The position numbers were made by a program, and so were the translations under genes. Positions 8,526 to 17,736 of a DNA stretch of 64,000 nt are shown in pieces. Source of the stretch: CBDCZI01 sp965224495 (GTDB lineage Bacteria > Bacteroidota > Bacteroidia > Cytophagales > JAAEPT01); NCBI GenBank assembly GCA_965224495.1, contig CBDCZI010000021.1, positions 1-64,000 on the forward strand, given 5' to 3'. Every line of letters begins with the position of its first letter. Within the stretch, counting starts at the first letter, position 1. The notes under the pieces are model-generated. The model saw nothing but the letters and a program-made list of their open reading frames with translations, was not told the DNA's origin and did no database searches.

Positions 8526-10004
8526 TTAACCTGTTATTTTCATTCCCAAAACGACCACGTCATCTATTTGTTTAGAACTACCTTTCCATTGTAGGAAATC
8601 ATTGTGTAAGATCGTTTGTTGTTCTTTCATAGGTAGTTGGTGAATAGCTAATAGTTTTGACTTCAGCTTTTTGGTCATGTATTTTTTCCCTGTTTCACCA
8701 TTAAATTGATCAACATAACCATCAGAGAACAGGTAGATACAATCACCTATTTCTAATTGGATGTCGTGGCACTTGAAACCTTCAAATGAATCTTTTATTC
8801 TTACATCACCAATAGAAAACGGTGTTCCTTTCGTTTCTAAAAGTTCATTGTTTCTGAAGATAAATAGAGGTCTGTGGGCTCCAGCAAACTGTAAAAGTAA
8901 GGTGTCTTTATTAATGGAGCATAGAGCGATATCCATTCCGTCCCTTGTCTTTCTATCAATACGAAAAGCTTTTTTGATGTTAGCATCCACTTTGTCTAAA
9001 ACTGTTCCTGGGCAGGTTGATTTTAGTGCGTTAACCTGTTCGCTAAGTAGCGAAGTGGCAATCATCGACATCATGGCCCCAGGTACACCGTGTCCCGTAC
9101 AGTCAGCCGCTGCAAAATAAATTGTACCATCGTAGTGTTTTGAGTGAAAATAAAAATCACCACTTACCACATCTTTGGGTGTGTAAAGAATAAATGACTC
9201 AGGAAAATCGGCGGTGATGGCATGATGACTTGGTAAAATACCTTCTTGAATACGTTGTGCGTAGGTAATACTTGAAGTAATCACTTTGTTTTTTGCTTGT
9301 ACAAGTTCAAGCTGAGCCTCTTCGTCTTTTAAAAACTTGATAATAGTACCAATAATCACCGCACCTAAAAGAATCAGAAATAAGGATAAATAAGCTACCT
9401 GTGTTAGTACGGTTCTTCGTGTAGATTTAATGAATTTTTCAAAAGGCAAATCAACTTGCACAGTAGAAACTACTTCGCCTTTTCTGTTTTTGATAGGAGC
9501 TAAAGACGAAAACCAACTTCCATGGTCGTCTTTGTAAGGACCAAAATGACCACCATTCATGTATAAATCATGGTACTCTTTAGGACAAGAACTGTAGCGA
9601 TGAAAATAATGTGGTGTGCGAGAAGAGGATAACCCAAAGTAATAGCCTTTTGTCTCTTTATCATAGAATACAGTATATATGTCTGTTTCTAAGTGGTTTA
9701 AAAATTTTATTTTGTTAAGTTTCGTGTAGTATTTTGAATAGATAGGGTCTTTTCCTGTCGTTTTTATTGCATCTTTTTCATGCTTCTCTTTAATTAAATT
9801 TTCGAGCTCATCTCCTTGAATCATAGAGGATAAAGTGTTGGCAATTGCTGTTAGTTTAGCATTCTCACTTTCTTTGAAGGCATTTATTTTGATGTGATAA
9901 AACGAAATAGCATAAGTAGCTAAAAGTAAAATATAACCTAAAAGTATAACGAGTAAAACACGAGTGACTCTGTTTTTTAATACGGACTTAAAATTGACTC
10001 CCAT
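8526..10004 (-). CDS. membrane-anchored SpoIIE-family serine phosphatase (copy 2)
   Basis: A 492-residue paralog of the neighbouring gene, collinear throughout. It has the same two transmembrane helices, periplasmic domain (MNGGHFGPYKDDHGSWFSSLA), AQRIQEGILPS linker and catalytic motifs YTPKDVVSGDFYF, AADCTGHGVPGAMMS and FSDGYVDQFNG. The linker coiled coil is shorter. The sensor halves differ more than the catalytic halves, which suggests duplication followed by divergence of the signal sensed. No regulator box was recognised upstream; the next gene is divergent. Confidence 0.9.
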   Translation of the reverse strand: MGVNFKSVLKNRVTRVLLVILLGYILLLATYAISFYHIKINAFKESENAKLTAIANTLSSMIQGDELENLIKEKHEKDAIKTTGKDPIYSKYYTKLNKIKFLNHLETDIYTVFYDKETKGYYFGLSSSRTPHYFHRYSSCPKEYHDLYMNGGHFGPYKDDHGSWFSSLAPIKNRKGEVVSTVQVDLPFEKFIKSTRRTVLTQVAYLSLFLILLGAVIIGTIIKFLKDEEAQLELVQAKNKVITSSITYAQRIQEGILPSHHAITADFPESFILYTPKDVVSGDFYFHSKHYDGTIYFAAADCTGHGVPGAMMSMIATSLLSEQVNALKSTCPGTVLDKVDANIKKAFRIDRKTRDGMDIALCSINKDTLLLQFAGAHRPLFIFRNNELLETKGTPFSIGDVRIKDSFEGFKCHDIQLEIGDCIYLFSDGYVDQFNGETGKKYMTKKLKSKLLAIHQLPMKEQQTILHNDFLQWKGSSKQIDDVVVLGMKITG

Positions 10005-10195
10005 AGAAATTATTCGGTGGTGTTAAAAATGAATTGTCTATAAGTTACGGTTTTTATTGAATTTATAGATAAATAAAAAAGAGTTTTATTTATATGCTCT
10101 TTGTGTACTTACTTAAAGAGTGTGTTTTTTTACCATCAAAAAAAGGTGTGTTTCCTTCGAATTTATTATATTTAGATAAATAAAATTATGTAACT

Positions 10196-10780
10196 ATGGA
10201 TATCAAGCAAATTTTTAATAACAATACAGATTGGATAAAAGAAAAGACAAAATCAGACACTACTTTTTTTGATAAATTAGCAAAAGGACAAGCGCCAGAG
10301 ATATTATATATCGGTTGTTCGGATAGTCGTGTGGTGGCAGAAGAATTGATGGGCTTAGGACCAGGAGAAGTTTTTGTTCATCGAAATATTGCTAATATGG
10401 TTCCTTCGTCAGATTTGAGTGCTTTATCTGTTGTCGATTATGCGGTGAAACACCTGAAAGTAAAACACGCAGTGGTGTGTGGGCATTATGGTTGTGGAGG
10501 AGTGAAAGCGGCGATGTCGGATACTGATTTAGGTATTCTTAATCCTTGGTTAGACGGTGTAAAAAACGTAATGCGTCATCATCAAACAGAGTTGAATACG
10601 ATTAAAGATGAAAACTCAAAATACGAACGATTGATAGAGTTAAATGCCATAGAGCAGTGTGAAAATTTATTAAAAATACCAGAAGTTCAAAAAGCAGTAG
10701 CTGCGGGGAATTTGAAAATTCACGCATGGGTGTTTGATTTGGCAACAGGGAAGCTAATTGATTTAGGTTTCGGTAAATAA
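10196..10780 (+). CDS. can: beta-class carbonic anhydrase
   Basis: Interconverts CO2 and bicarbonate; a cytoplasmic zinc enzyme. The zinc ligands are all present: C41 and D43 with R45 in CSDSR, then H97 and C100 in CGHYGCGG. Length (194 aa) is normal for the Can type. Bicarbonate supply would serve acetyl-CoA carboxylase (accA is at 37.3 kb) and PurK/PurE. The next gene, an ankyrin protein, starts 10 bases after the stop and is probably cotranscribed. Confidence 0.96.
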   Translation: MDIKQIFNNNTDWIKEKTKSDTTFFDKLAKGQAPEILYIGCSDSRVVAEELMGLGPGEVFVHRNIANMVPSSDLSALSVVDYAVKHLKVKHAVVCGHYGCGGVKAAMSDTDLGILNPWLDGVKNVMRHHQTELNTIKDENSKYERLIELNAIEQCENLLKIPEVQKAVAAGNLKIHAWVFDLATGKLIDLGFGK

Positions 10781-10790
10781 TAGACTCACT

Positions 10791-11081
10791 GTGTCGGCGG
10801 GCGATTGGAAAGCATTGTTTAAAGCAACGCAAGAAGGGGATTTGGAGTTGGTTCAATATTATATTCGATTGGGTGTAGATATTAATTACCAACACCCAGA
10901 AGTGATGACAACAGCTTTGATTGAAAGTATTCGTAGCGGTCATTTTTGGATAGCAAATTGTTTGTTGAAAAATGGGGCAGACCCTAAACTTAAAGAGGTT
11001 TTTGGTGGAGAAACACCACTTTCTCTCGCTGAGTTAAAAGGGAATGAAGAGGTAATTGCTTTATTGAAAAGCTATCTTTGA
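10791..11081 (+). CDS. small ankyrin-repeat protein
   Basis: A 96-residue protein made of about two and a half ankyrin repeats: FKATQEGDLELVQYYIRLGVDINYQ, then IRSGHFWIANCLLKNGADPKLK and GGETPLSLAELKGNEEVIALL (positions about 8-92). There is no signal peptide. The only suitable start is GTG at 10791, ten bases after the carbonic anhydrase stop, implying an operon. Ankyrin repeats mediate protein binding; the partner is unknown. Confidence 0.8.
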   Translation: MSAGDWKALFKATQEGDLELVQYYIRLGVDINYQHPEVMTTALIESIRSGHFWIANCLLKNGADPKLKEVFGGETPLSLAELKGNEEVIALLKSYL

Positions 11082-11172
11082 AAAAATAAGTTGATTTGCG
11101 TGTATAAAGTGCGATAGAGTTTGATGAATTTGAATTAAAACACTAAATTCGTGTATTATTAAAAATACCCTT

Positions 11173-11541
11173 ATGTCAAGAGAAGAAATTTTAAAAATTG
11201 TTAATTCTGATAAAAAAGGATTTCATATTGGTACACGTTTGATTTTACCCTTCAAGTGTAATATTATCAAATTGATTGCTGACAGTCATATTTTTACCGA
11301 ATTTGTAGGGAATGAGCATGTGAAAGTATCTCAGTCTAAGTTGAATACCTCGATTTATTTTCGTGATACAGGTCGTTTGAGTCATTTCTCGGGAGGGTAT
11401 AAAAGCATCAAATTGATTATTACAAGTGAAGAAGAAGATTTGACTATTCGTGAGAATCATCAAAAAATCATTTGTCATATCTTAGATAACCACGAAGTGG
11501 AACTTGAGATACCTGGAGAAAATGATTTATTTATTGAATAA
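11173..11541 (+). CDS. hypothetical protein
   Basis: A 122-residue protein I do not recognise. It has no signal peptide or membrane helix and looks like a small mixed alpha/beta domain (MSREEILKIVNSDKKGF start, acidic C-terminus ENDLFIE). It sits between the can-ankyrin pair and cca, same strand, with 91 bases upstream and its own terminator downstream. ATG start and codon use match its neighbours, so it is probably a genuine gene. Confidence 0.6.
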   Translation: MSREEILKIVNSDKKGFHIGTRLILPFKCNIIKLIADSHIFTEFVGNEHVKVSQSKLNTSIYFRDTGRLSHFSGGYKSIKLIITSEEEDLTIRENHQKIICHILDNHEVELEIPGENDLFIE

Positions 11542-11559
11542 ATAAACTTTTGTTTATAG

Positions 11560-11600
11560 AAAAAAGTCTCACGTAGTTAGCTATATGAGACTTTTTTTTT
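11560..11600 (+). terminator. rho-independent terminator
   Basis: AAAGTCTCA pairs with TGAGACTTT around a loop and is followed by a run of Ts, 20 bases after the stop at 11541. Confidence 0.8.
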
Positions 11601-11627
11601 ACGCTATTTTCATTACTACTACCACCG

Positions 11628-13040
11628 ATGAATTACAAAGAATACTTAAAAGAAGAAGTCTTTTCGTACGTTGCTCAAGCTGCTGAAGAATTGGGTTACC
11701 CAACCTATGTTGTTGGTGGATGGGTGCGTGACCTTATTTTGAAAAGAGATTCAAAAGATATAGATTTTGTCTGTATTGGTAGTGGGGTTACTTTAGCAAA
11801 AAAAGTAGCAGAGATAGCAGGGAAGCATGATGGCTTTACTGTTTTTAAGAGTTTTGGTACAGCTATGTTACGTCTTGGTTCTGTGGAAGCAGAGTTTGTT
11901 GGAGCAAGAAAAGAATCTTACCAACGTAATTCAAGAAAGCCAATTGTAGAAGATGGTACGTTGGAAGACGACCAAAATAGAAGAGATTTTTCTATCAATG
12001 CAATGGCAATATCATTGAATAAAGCAACTTACGGAGAGTTAGTTGACCCTTTTGGTGGAATGCAAGATTTGAAAGATAAACGAATAGTAACACCGTTAGA
12101 CCCTGAGATTACTTTTTCAGACGACCCGTTGCGTATGTTGCGTGCCATTCGTTTTTCTTCTCAGTTAGGTTTTGATATTGATCCAGATACTTTTGATGCA
12201 ATTCAAAAAAATATAGAACGATTAGATATTGTTTCACAAGAACGAAATATCGTAGAAATTAATAAAATAGTGTTGTCTAAAAAACCTTCTTACGGCTTTA
12301 ATTTGTTGTTTCAATCGGGTATTCTTAAAAAGTTATTACCTGAGATGGTAGCGTTACACGGCGTTGAAAAACGTGACGGAATGACACATAAAGATAATTT
12401 TTACCACACCTTACAAGTGTTAGATAACATTTCAGAACATACCGATGATTTGTTTTTACGGTGGTCAGCAATTTTACATGATATCGCAAAACCACCTACC
12501 AAACGATTTAATAAAAAGGTAGGCTGGACTTTTCATGGACACGAAGACCGTGGATCTCGTATGGTTGCAGGTATTTTTCGTCGTTTAAAATTACCCTTAG
12601 ATGACAGAATGAAATATGTGGAGAAGTTAGTTCGTTTGCATTTACGACCAATAGCTTTAGTTAAGGATGTGATTACAGATGCTGCAATCCGTCGTTTATT
12701 GTTTGATGCAGGTGATGATGTCGAAGATTTAATGACGCTTTGTCGTGCTGATGTAACGTCTAAAAATGATAACCGAGTAAAACGTTACTTGAAAAATTTT
12801 GATGTCGTTGATGAAAAGCTCAAAAGAGTAGAAGAGGAAGATGAGGTCCGTAATTTTCAACCCGTCATTACGGGAGAGGTGATAATGAAAACCTTTGGGT
12901 TGCGTCCGAGCCGAATCGTTGGAGAGATTAAAAAAGAAATTCGTGAGGCCATACTTGACGGAAAGATAAAGAATGAATACGCTCAAGCATTTGCTTATTT
13001 GTTAGAGGTAGGAGTGAAAAACAAGTTGGAAAAGGAGTAA
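11628..13040 (+). CDS. cca: CCA tRNA nucleotidyltransferase with HD domain
   Basis: Adds or repairs the 3' CCA of tRNAs. The class II nucleotidyltransferase head has VVGGWVRDLIL and the metal-binding DIDFV (about residues 28-48), followed by RRDFSINAMA and LRAIRFSSQLGF, the usual PolyA-pol/Cca motifs. The C-terminal half (about 250-370) is an HD phosphohydrolase-like domain (HDIAKPPTKRF, FHGHEDRG). The 470-residue length is normal for Bacteroidota. Upstream is a TTTTACGCTATTTT motif also found before the next gene. Confidence 0.95.
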   Translation: MNYKEYLKEEVFSYVAQAAEELGYPTYVVGGWVRDLILKRDSKDIDFVCIGSGVTLAKKVAEIAGKHDGFTVFKSFGTAMLRLGSVEAEFVGARKESYQRNSRKPIVEDGTLEDDQNRRDFSINAMAISLNKATYGELVDPFGGMQDLKDKRIVTPLDPEITFSDDPLRMLRAIRFSSQLGFDIDPDTFDAIQKNIERLDIVSQERNIVEINKIVLSKKPSYGFNLLFQSGILKKLLPEMVALHGVEKRDGMTHKDNFYHTLQVLDNISEHTDDLFLRWSAILHDIAKPPTKRFNKKVGWTFHGHEDRGSRMVAGIFRRLKLPLDDRMKYVEKLVRLHLRPIALVKDVITDAAIRRLLFDAGDDVEDLMTLCRADVTSKNDNRVKRYLKNFDVVDEKLKRVEEEDEVRNFQPVITGEVIMKTFGLRPSRIVGEIKKEIREAILDGKIKNEYAQAFAYLLEVGVKNKLEKE

Positions 13041-13058
13041 TCTATTTTATTTCAAAAT

Positions 13059-13092
13059 ACTTCTTAGAATAAGGTATCTTATTTTAAGAAGT
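13059..13092. other. intergenic hairpin
   Basis: ACTTCTTAGAATAAG (13059-13073) pairs with CTTATTTTAAGAAGT (13078-13092), with one mismatch and a 4-base loop. It lies 18 bases after cca. There is no T tract directly after, so termination is possible but not certain. Confidence 0.5.
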
Positions 13093-13145
13093 AACGTATA
13101 AAAGTATTGAAAAGAACCAATACTTATTTTTACGCTATTTTTTGA

Positions 13146-15581
13146 ATGACTAAACTTCAGGATTTACAGAAACAGTTACAATTAGAGCAAAAAACTCGCC
13201 TTGATCTTGAAAGGCAGTTGAATGAAACACAACGCCTTTTGGAGCAGAGTGAGGCTGTAAGTCTGTCTGTTTTAAAGAATCAGAAGCAACAAAGTGATAT
13301 TCAAGATGAACGTTTTCAGGATATTATCAACCTATCATCCGAAGCTGTCTGGGAATTAGATATCAATGGTAAAACAGTTTATTCAAACACAAAATTATCT
13401 GATCTTTTAGGGTTTACTCAAGAGAAAATGAAAAACAAGGTGTTTTTTGACTTTTTGGATAGGGAAGGGCGTGCGTTAGCATTGAAAAATTATATGCTGA
13501 TAAAAGAAGGAATCGAAAGAGACTTAGATTTTAAATTGATAGATAGATTTGGGAATGAAGTTTGGGTACTCGCTTCAGTAAAACCTAAGTGGGTAAATGA
13601 TAAAATGATTTCCTTGATTGCTTTATTGACAGATATAACCATTCGTAAAAAGGCGGAGAATGAGGTCAAAGATTTAAAGAATTTTTACCAGGGAGTGTTA
13701 AATTCCTTACCTACAGATTTAGCAGTATTAGATACCAATCAAAAATATATTTATGTAAACCCATCGTTTATTAAGAACCCCGAAACACGTGCTTGGGTAA
13801 TAGGGAAAAGTGACTCTGATTTGGTAGAGCACAAAAAAATGCGAAAGCGTACGGCGTTTAAAAGAGCAAAACATTTTGATTATGTTGTGAAAAACAGAAA
13901 AAATATTGAATGGCAAGAGTTTACTTTAATTAAAGGAATAGAGGATTCTCAGCAAAGGAGGTTATCCCCTGTTTTTGATACCGAGGGAGAATTGAAGTAC
14001 GTGATTAGTTTTGGTGTAGATGTAAACGAACGGATAGCTGCTGAGAAAAAAACGAATTTATTGAAAGAGTTGGTCAATAATTCAACAGAAGGTTTGTTTA
14101 TTTTAAACTCAAAGGCAATTATCAAGTATTCAAATTTTGTAGCCGAACGGTTATTAGGAGTTACTTTTTTAGAAAATGAAAAAGGAATTAGTCTTTTTTC
14201 TTCTGATAACCCATTGATAGAACAATTGAAATGGGGAGGACTGATTGAAACATTAAAACAGCAAAAAGAAGTTGTTCTTGAATTGGAGCGAGATATAGAT
14301 GGAGAGAACGGGATTTATGAATTGAAACTTACTTATGTAAAGAGAAAAAAAGAGGTGTTTATTGTTGTTTTTTCAAGTGATGTAACCGAACGAAAACGAT
14401 TTGAAGAGGAGTTAGTCAACGCAAAAATAGTTGCAGAATCAGCCTCTTCGGCAAAGGCTCAGTTTTTGTCAGTGATGAGCCATGAGATAAGAACACCAAT
14501 GAATGCGGTGATTGGATTGACTCATTTGTTGTTGCAAAACAAACCACGAAATGACCAGAAAGATAATTTACAAACGTTGAAATTTTCCGCTGAAAATTTA
14601 TTGGCGTTGATTAACGATATTTTAGATTTTAGTAAAATAGATGCAGGGAAAATTGATTTTGAGAATTCAGAATTTGTATTGGAAGATATTGTGAAAGGGC
14701 TGTACCATTCATTTCACTTACAAGCCGAAGAGAAAAATATAGAACTTAAGTTCGAAATAGATAAAGAATTACCTAAGGTTTTGGTGGGGGATTCTACCCG
14801 TTTAACTCAAATACTAACTAATTTAGTCAGTAATGCAGTGAAGTTTACTGATAAAGGGAGTGTGGAATTGAAAGTTTATGGTGAAAATATTAACGGTGGA
14901 AAAATGGAGTTAATAGGATCGGTTACCGATTCGGGAATAGGTATTCCTTTCGAGAAACAGCAACATGTCTTTGAAACATTTACACAAGCGAGTTCGAGTA
15001 CGACACGGCAATTTGGAGGTACGGGCTTAGGCTTGGCTATCACTAAAAAGTTAATTGACTTACAGCGAGGAGGGATTTCAGTAGTTAGTGAGATTAATAA
15101 AGGAACTGTATTTAATTTTTATATACCTTATGCTTACAATCAAAACAAAAAAGAAATAGATGTTGAACGAGGAGTTGTAGCTGATGAGGAGTTGTTTAGT
15201 AGTTTAAAAGGTTATAAAGTACTGCTGGTGGAAGATAACCCTGTAAATGTAATGGTAGCAGACCAGTTTTTACAACAATGGGATTTGGAAATAGACCACG
15301 CCGAAAATGGGAAACAAGCGATACAAAAACTATCAAAAAACGACTACGATGTAATCTTAATGGATATTCAAATGCCTGTAATGGATGGGTTTACAGCAAC
15401 TACGGTTATTCGTAAATTAGCGATTTCAGAAAAAAGAGATATTCCAATTGTAGCCCTTACAGCCTCAGCGATGATAGAAGTACAAGAAAAAGTCTTTAAA
15501 GTAGGGATGAATGATTTTGTTACCAAGCCATTTAACCCAAGCGAACTTTATACAAAATTAGCTAAACAGGTTAGGAAATAA
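13146..15581 (+). CDS. cytoplasmic hybrid sensor histidine kinase with PAS domains
   Basis: An 811-residue two-component kinase without membrane helices. An N-terminal coiled coil (1-50) is followed by three PAS-type domains: about 50-170, 180-300 and 305-420. Next come a HisKA domain with the phospho-acceptor His at about 445 (MSHEIRTPMNAVIG), a HATPase domain (NLVSNAVKFTDKG, DSGIGIP, GGTGLGLAI) and a C-terminal receiver (about 690-808; VLLVEDNPVN, DVILMDIQMPVMDG, VTKPFNP). The signal is therefore probably intracellular. No separate response regulator is adjacent. It abuts the next gene tail to tail with no spacer. Confidence 0.95.
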   Translation: MTKLQDLQKQLQLEQKTRLDLERQLNETQRLLEQSEAVSLSVLKNQKQQSDIQDERFQDIINLSSEAVWELDINGKTVYSNTKLSDLLGFTQEKMKNKVFFDFLDREGRALALKNYMLIKEGIERDLDFKLIDRFGNEVWVLASVKPKWVNDKMISLIALLTDITIRKKAENEVKDLKNFYQGVLNSLPTDLAVLDTNQKYIYVNPSFIKNPETRAWVIGKSDSDLVEHKKMRKRTAFKRAKHFDYVVKNRKNIEWQEFTLIKGIEDSQQRRLSPVFDTEGELKYVISFGVDVNERIAAEKKTNLLKELVNNSTEGLFILNSKAIIKYSNFVAERLLGVTFLENEKGISLFSSDNPLIEQLKWGGLIETLKQQKEVVLELERDIDGENGIYELKLTYVKRKKEVFIVVFSSDVTERKRFEEELVNAKIVAESASSAKAQFLSVMSHEIRTPMNAVIGLTHLLLQNKPRNDQKDNLQTLKFSAENLLALINDILDFSKIDAGKIDFENSEFVLEDIVKGLYHSFHLQAEEKNIELKFEIDKELPKVLVGDSTRLTQILTNLVSNAVKFTDKGSVELKVYGENINGGKMELIGSVTDSGIGIPFEKQQHVFETFTQASSSTTRQFGGTGLGLAITKKLIDLQRGGISVVSEINKGTVFNFYIPYAYNQNKKEIDVERGVVADEELFSSLKGYKVLLVEDNPVNVMVADQFLQQWDLEIDHAENGKQAIQKLSKNDYDVILMDIQMPVMDGFTATTVIRKLAISEKRDIPIVALTASAMIEVQEKVFKVGMNDFVTKPFNPSELYTKLAKQVRK

Positions 15582-16838
15582 TTAAGTCTTCTTCTTTTTC
15601 TTTTTAGCAGCGGGAAATAAAATGTTGTTTAAAATCAATCGGTAAGAAGCTGAGTTGGGGTGTAAAATCAAATCTGTTGGAGGTTCACCTACAAAATGTT
15701 GGTAATCTTCAGGATCGTGCCCGCCGTAAAATGTCCAAAAACCTTTGCCGTAAATCCCGTGAATATACTTGGCCTCATTTAACGAACTATTTTCCCCTAA
15801 AATAACTACGTCAGATTTGATGAGGTCTTTATTGTAAGCTGTAGATTGCCCCATAAAACCTTTGACCACTTTGGTGTGGTTCTGTGTCAGCATCGTAGGG
15901 ATTGGGTCCCATTTCGCAGAATAGGTAAACAAGGTAAAGTAATCGTTTGCTTCTGTAACCCCTCTTGTTCGTGGGTTCACGTCAATGTTTGAAAATTCAT
16001 AAACAGATGGAGCTCGTTCTAAAGTGAAGTTTTTAAATGCAAAAGTTTTAGAGAAATCTAATTTTTGTTGGGCTTGTGGGTCAGCAGGGTCGCCATCAAA
16101 CATTGGCTCACAAATATCTACACCTTCGGCAGCTAACGCAATGTCGTAAGAATCAGTAGCTGAACACATCGCAAATAAATAACCTCCACCAGCAGTAAAA
16201 TCACGTATTTTGTGTGCGACTGCGAGTTTTAATTGAGATACTTTAGCGTATCCGTGTTTTTGGGCAGACGCTTCAAACTCTTGTTTTTGTTTGATGTACC
16301 ACGGTTGGTTACGGTAATGTGCCCAAAATTTACCGTATTGTCCAGTGAAATCTTCGTGATGTAAATGCAACCAATCGTATTTGGTGAGGTCGTCGGCAAG
16401 TATTTCATCGTCAAAAATCACTTCGTAAGGAATTTCGGCATAAGTCAAAACCAGAGTAACTGCATCGTCCCAAGGTTGTTTTGATTTTGGAGAATAAACA
16501 GCAATTTTCGGTATCTTCTGAAGTTTTACCAAATCCATATTTACCGCAGGGCTGGCTAATTCGTTTGCTATATTGGCATAATGTTGTTCAGAGATAATTT
16601 CGTAAGAAACCCCTCTAATGACACATTCACTTTCAAAATCTTTCAGATAAGGAACAGAAAAACTACCTCCACGGTAATTTAAAAGCCAATCAGCCTCTAA
16701 TCCTTGAGAAATGACCCAATAGGTAATTCCGTAAGCCTTGAGGTGGTTTGTTTGCTTTTCATCCATAGGAATTAGGATACGGTCAGCAAAAGAAAAGGTA
16801 GAAAGAAACAGAAAGAGGGTAACAATAAGAATACGCAT
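15582..16838 (-). CDS. secreted conserved protein (often labelled asparagine synthetase B in Bacteroidota)
   Basis: A 418-residue protein with a clear signal peptide (MRILIVTLFLFLSTFSFA). I recognise the family from Bacteroidota, where it is commonly labelled asparagine synthetase B. It shows neither a glutamine amidotransferase N-terminal Cys nor an ATP pyrophosphatase loop, so that label is unsupported. Features seen include FDDEILADDLTKYDWLHLHHEDF and AGGGYLFAMCSATDSYD, which suggest a Rossmann-like or class I glutaminase-like fold, and a KKKKKKT tail. Its stop directly follows the convergent kinase gene. Function unknown. Confidence 0.75.
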   Translation of the reverse strand: MRILIVTLFLFLSTFSFADRILIPMDEKQTNHLKAYGITYWVISQGLEADWLLNYRGGSFSVPYLKDFESECVIRGVSYEIISEQHYANIANELASPAVNMDLVKLQKIPKIAVYSPKSKQPWDDAVTLVLTYAEIPYEVIFDDEILADDLTKYDWLHLHHEDFTGQYGKFWAHYRNQPWYIKQKQEFEASAQKHGYAKVSQLKLAVAHKIRDFTAGGGYLFAMCSATDSYDIALAAEGVDICEPMFDGDPADPQAQQKLDFSKTFAFKNFTLERAPSVYEFSNIDVNPRTRGVTEANDYFTLFTYSAKWDPIPTMLTQNHTKVVKGFMGQSTAYNKDLIKSDVVILGENSSLNEAKYIHGIYGKGFWTFYGGHDPEDYQHFVGEPPTDLILHPNSASYRLILNNILFPAAKKKKKKT

Positions 16839-16849
16839 AGTTTATAAAT

Positions 16850-17728
16850 TTAAAATAAATCAGATGATAAATACCGGTCTCCTCGGTCACAGATAATACA
16901 AACCAAAACTCCTTCGTCTAATGTCTCTGCTAATTTCTTGGCGGCACAAACCGAACCACCACTTGACATTCCAGCAAAAACCCCTTCTTTTAGAGCTAAT
17001 TCCCTTGTCATTTCGGTCGCTTCTTCTGTACTCACTGATATTTTTTTGTCAACACGACTTTCTTCAAAAATAGCAGGTAAATAATCAGGAGACCAACGTC
17101 TTATTCCTGGAATACTTGAGCCTTCCGAAGGTTGAGCTCCGACAATCTGTATTGCCGAATTTTGTTCTTTCAAAAAACGAGAAACACCCATAATAGTACC
17201 TGTCGTACCCATCGCGCTAACGAAATGCGTGATTTTGTGGTTTGTGTCTTTCCATATTTCAGGACCAGTAGTGCGGTAATGAGCCAAGTAATTGTCAGGG
17301 TTAGCGAACTGATTAAGCATTAAGTAGCCTCCTTCTTTTACTTTATTCTCAGCGTAATCTCTTGAGCCTTCAATTGTTAAGTGAGCAGGAGTGAGTGTCA
17401 CTTTTGCCCCAAAAGCCTCCATTGTTTTTACACGTTCAATTGTACTGTTTTCAGGCATTACCAATTCGATATCCAAATCAAATAAATTGGCTATCATCGC
17501 TAACGCAATACCTGTATTTCCACTTGTCGCTTCAATTAATTTGGTGTCAGACTTAATTTCACCTCTATCCAAAGCGCCTTTTATCATACTGTAAGCTGCA
17601 CGGTCTTTCACACTTCCCCCAGGATTGTTCCCTTCGAGTTTGACAAAAAGTTTAACTTTTGGGTTTGGAATAATGTTTTTTAACTCAACTAATGGGGTAT
17701 TTCCAATAAAATCTACTAATGTACTCAT
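16850..17728 (-). CDS. cysM: cysteine synthase (O-acetylserine sulfhydrylase)
   Basis: PLP enzyme making L-cysteine from O-acetylserine and sulfide or thiosulfate. The PLP lysine is K41 in PGGSVKDRAAY; the substrate loop EATSGNTGIALA and the glycine-rich loop SAMGTTGTIMGVSRFL are intact. Length is 292 residues. It starts 8 bases after the cysE stop on the same strand, so cysE-cysM form an operon and a direct metabolic pair. The CysM symbol rather than CysK follows the short length and C-terminus. Confidence 0.92.
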   Translation of the reverse strand: MSTLVDFIGNTPLVELKNIIPNPKVKLFVKLEGNNPGGSVKDRAAYSMIKGALDRGEIKSDTKLIEATSGNTGIALAMIANLFDLDIELVMPENSTIERVKTMEAFGAKVTLTPAHLTIEGSRDYAENKVKEGGYLMLNQFANPDNYLAHYRTTGPEIWKDTNHKITHFVSAMGTTGTIMGVSRFLKEQNSAIQIVGAQPSEGSSIPGIRRWSPDYLPAIFEESRVDKKISVSTEEATEMTRELALKEGVFAGMSSGGSVCAAKKLAETLDEGVLVCIICDRGDRYLSSDLF

Positions 17729-17736
17729 CTTTCAAT

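Noticed and set aside
15582..16838. Asparagine synthetase B as a functional call
   Set aside because: The name is common for this family, but no amidotransferase Cys or ATP-binding loop is visible and the protein has a signal peptide.
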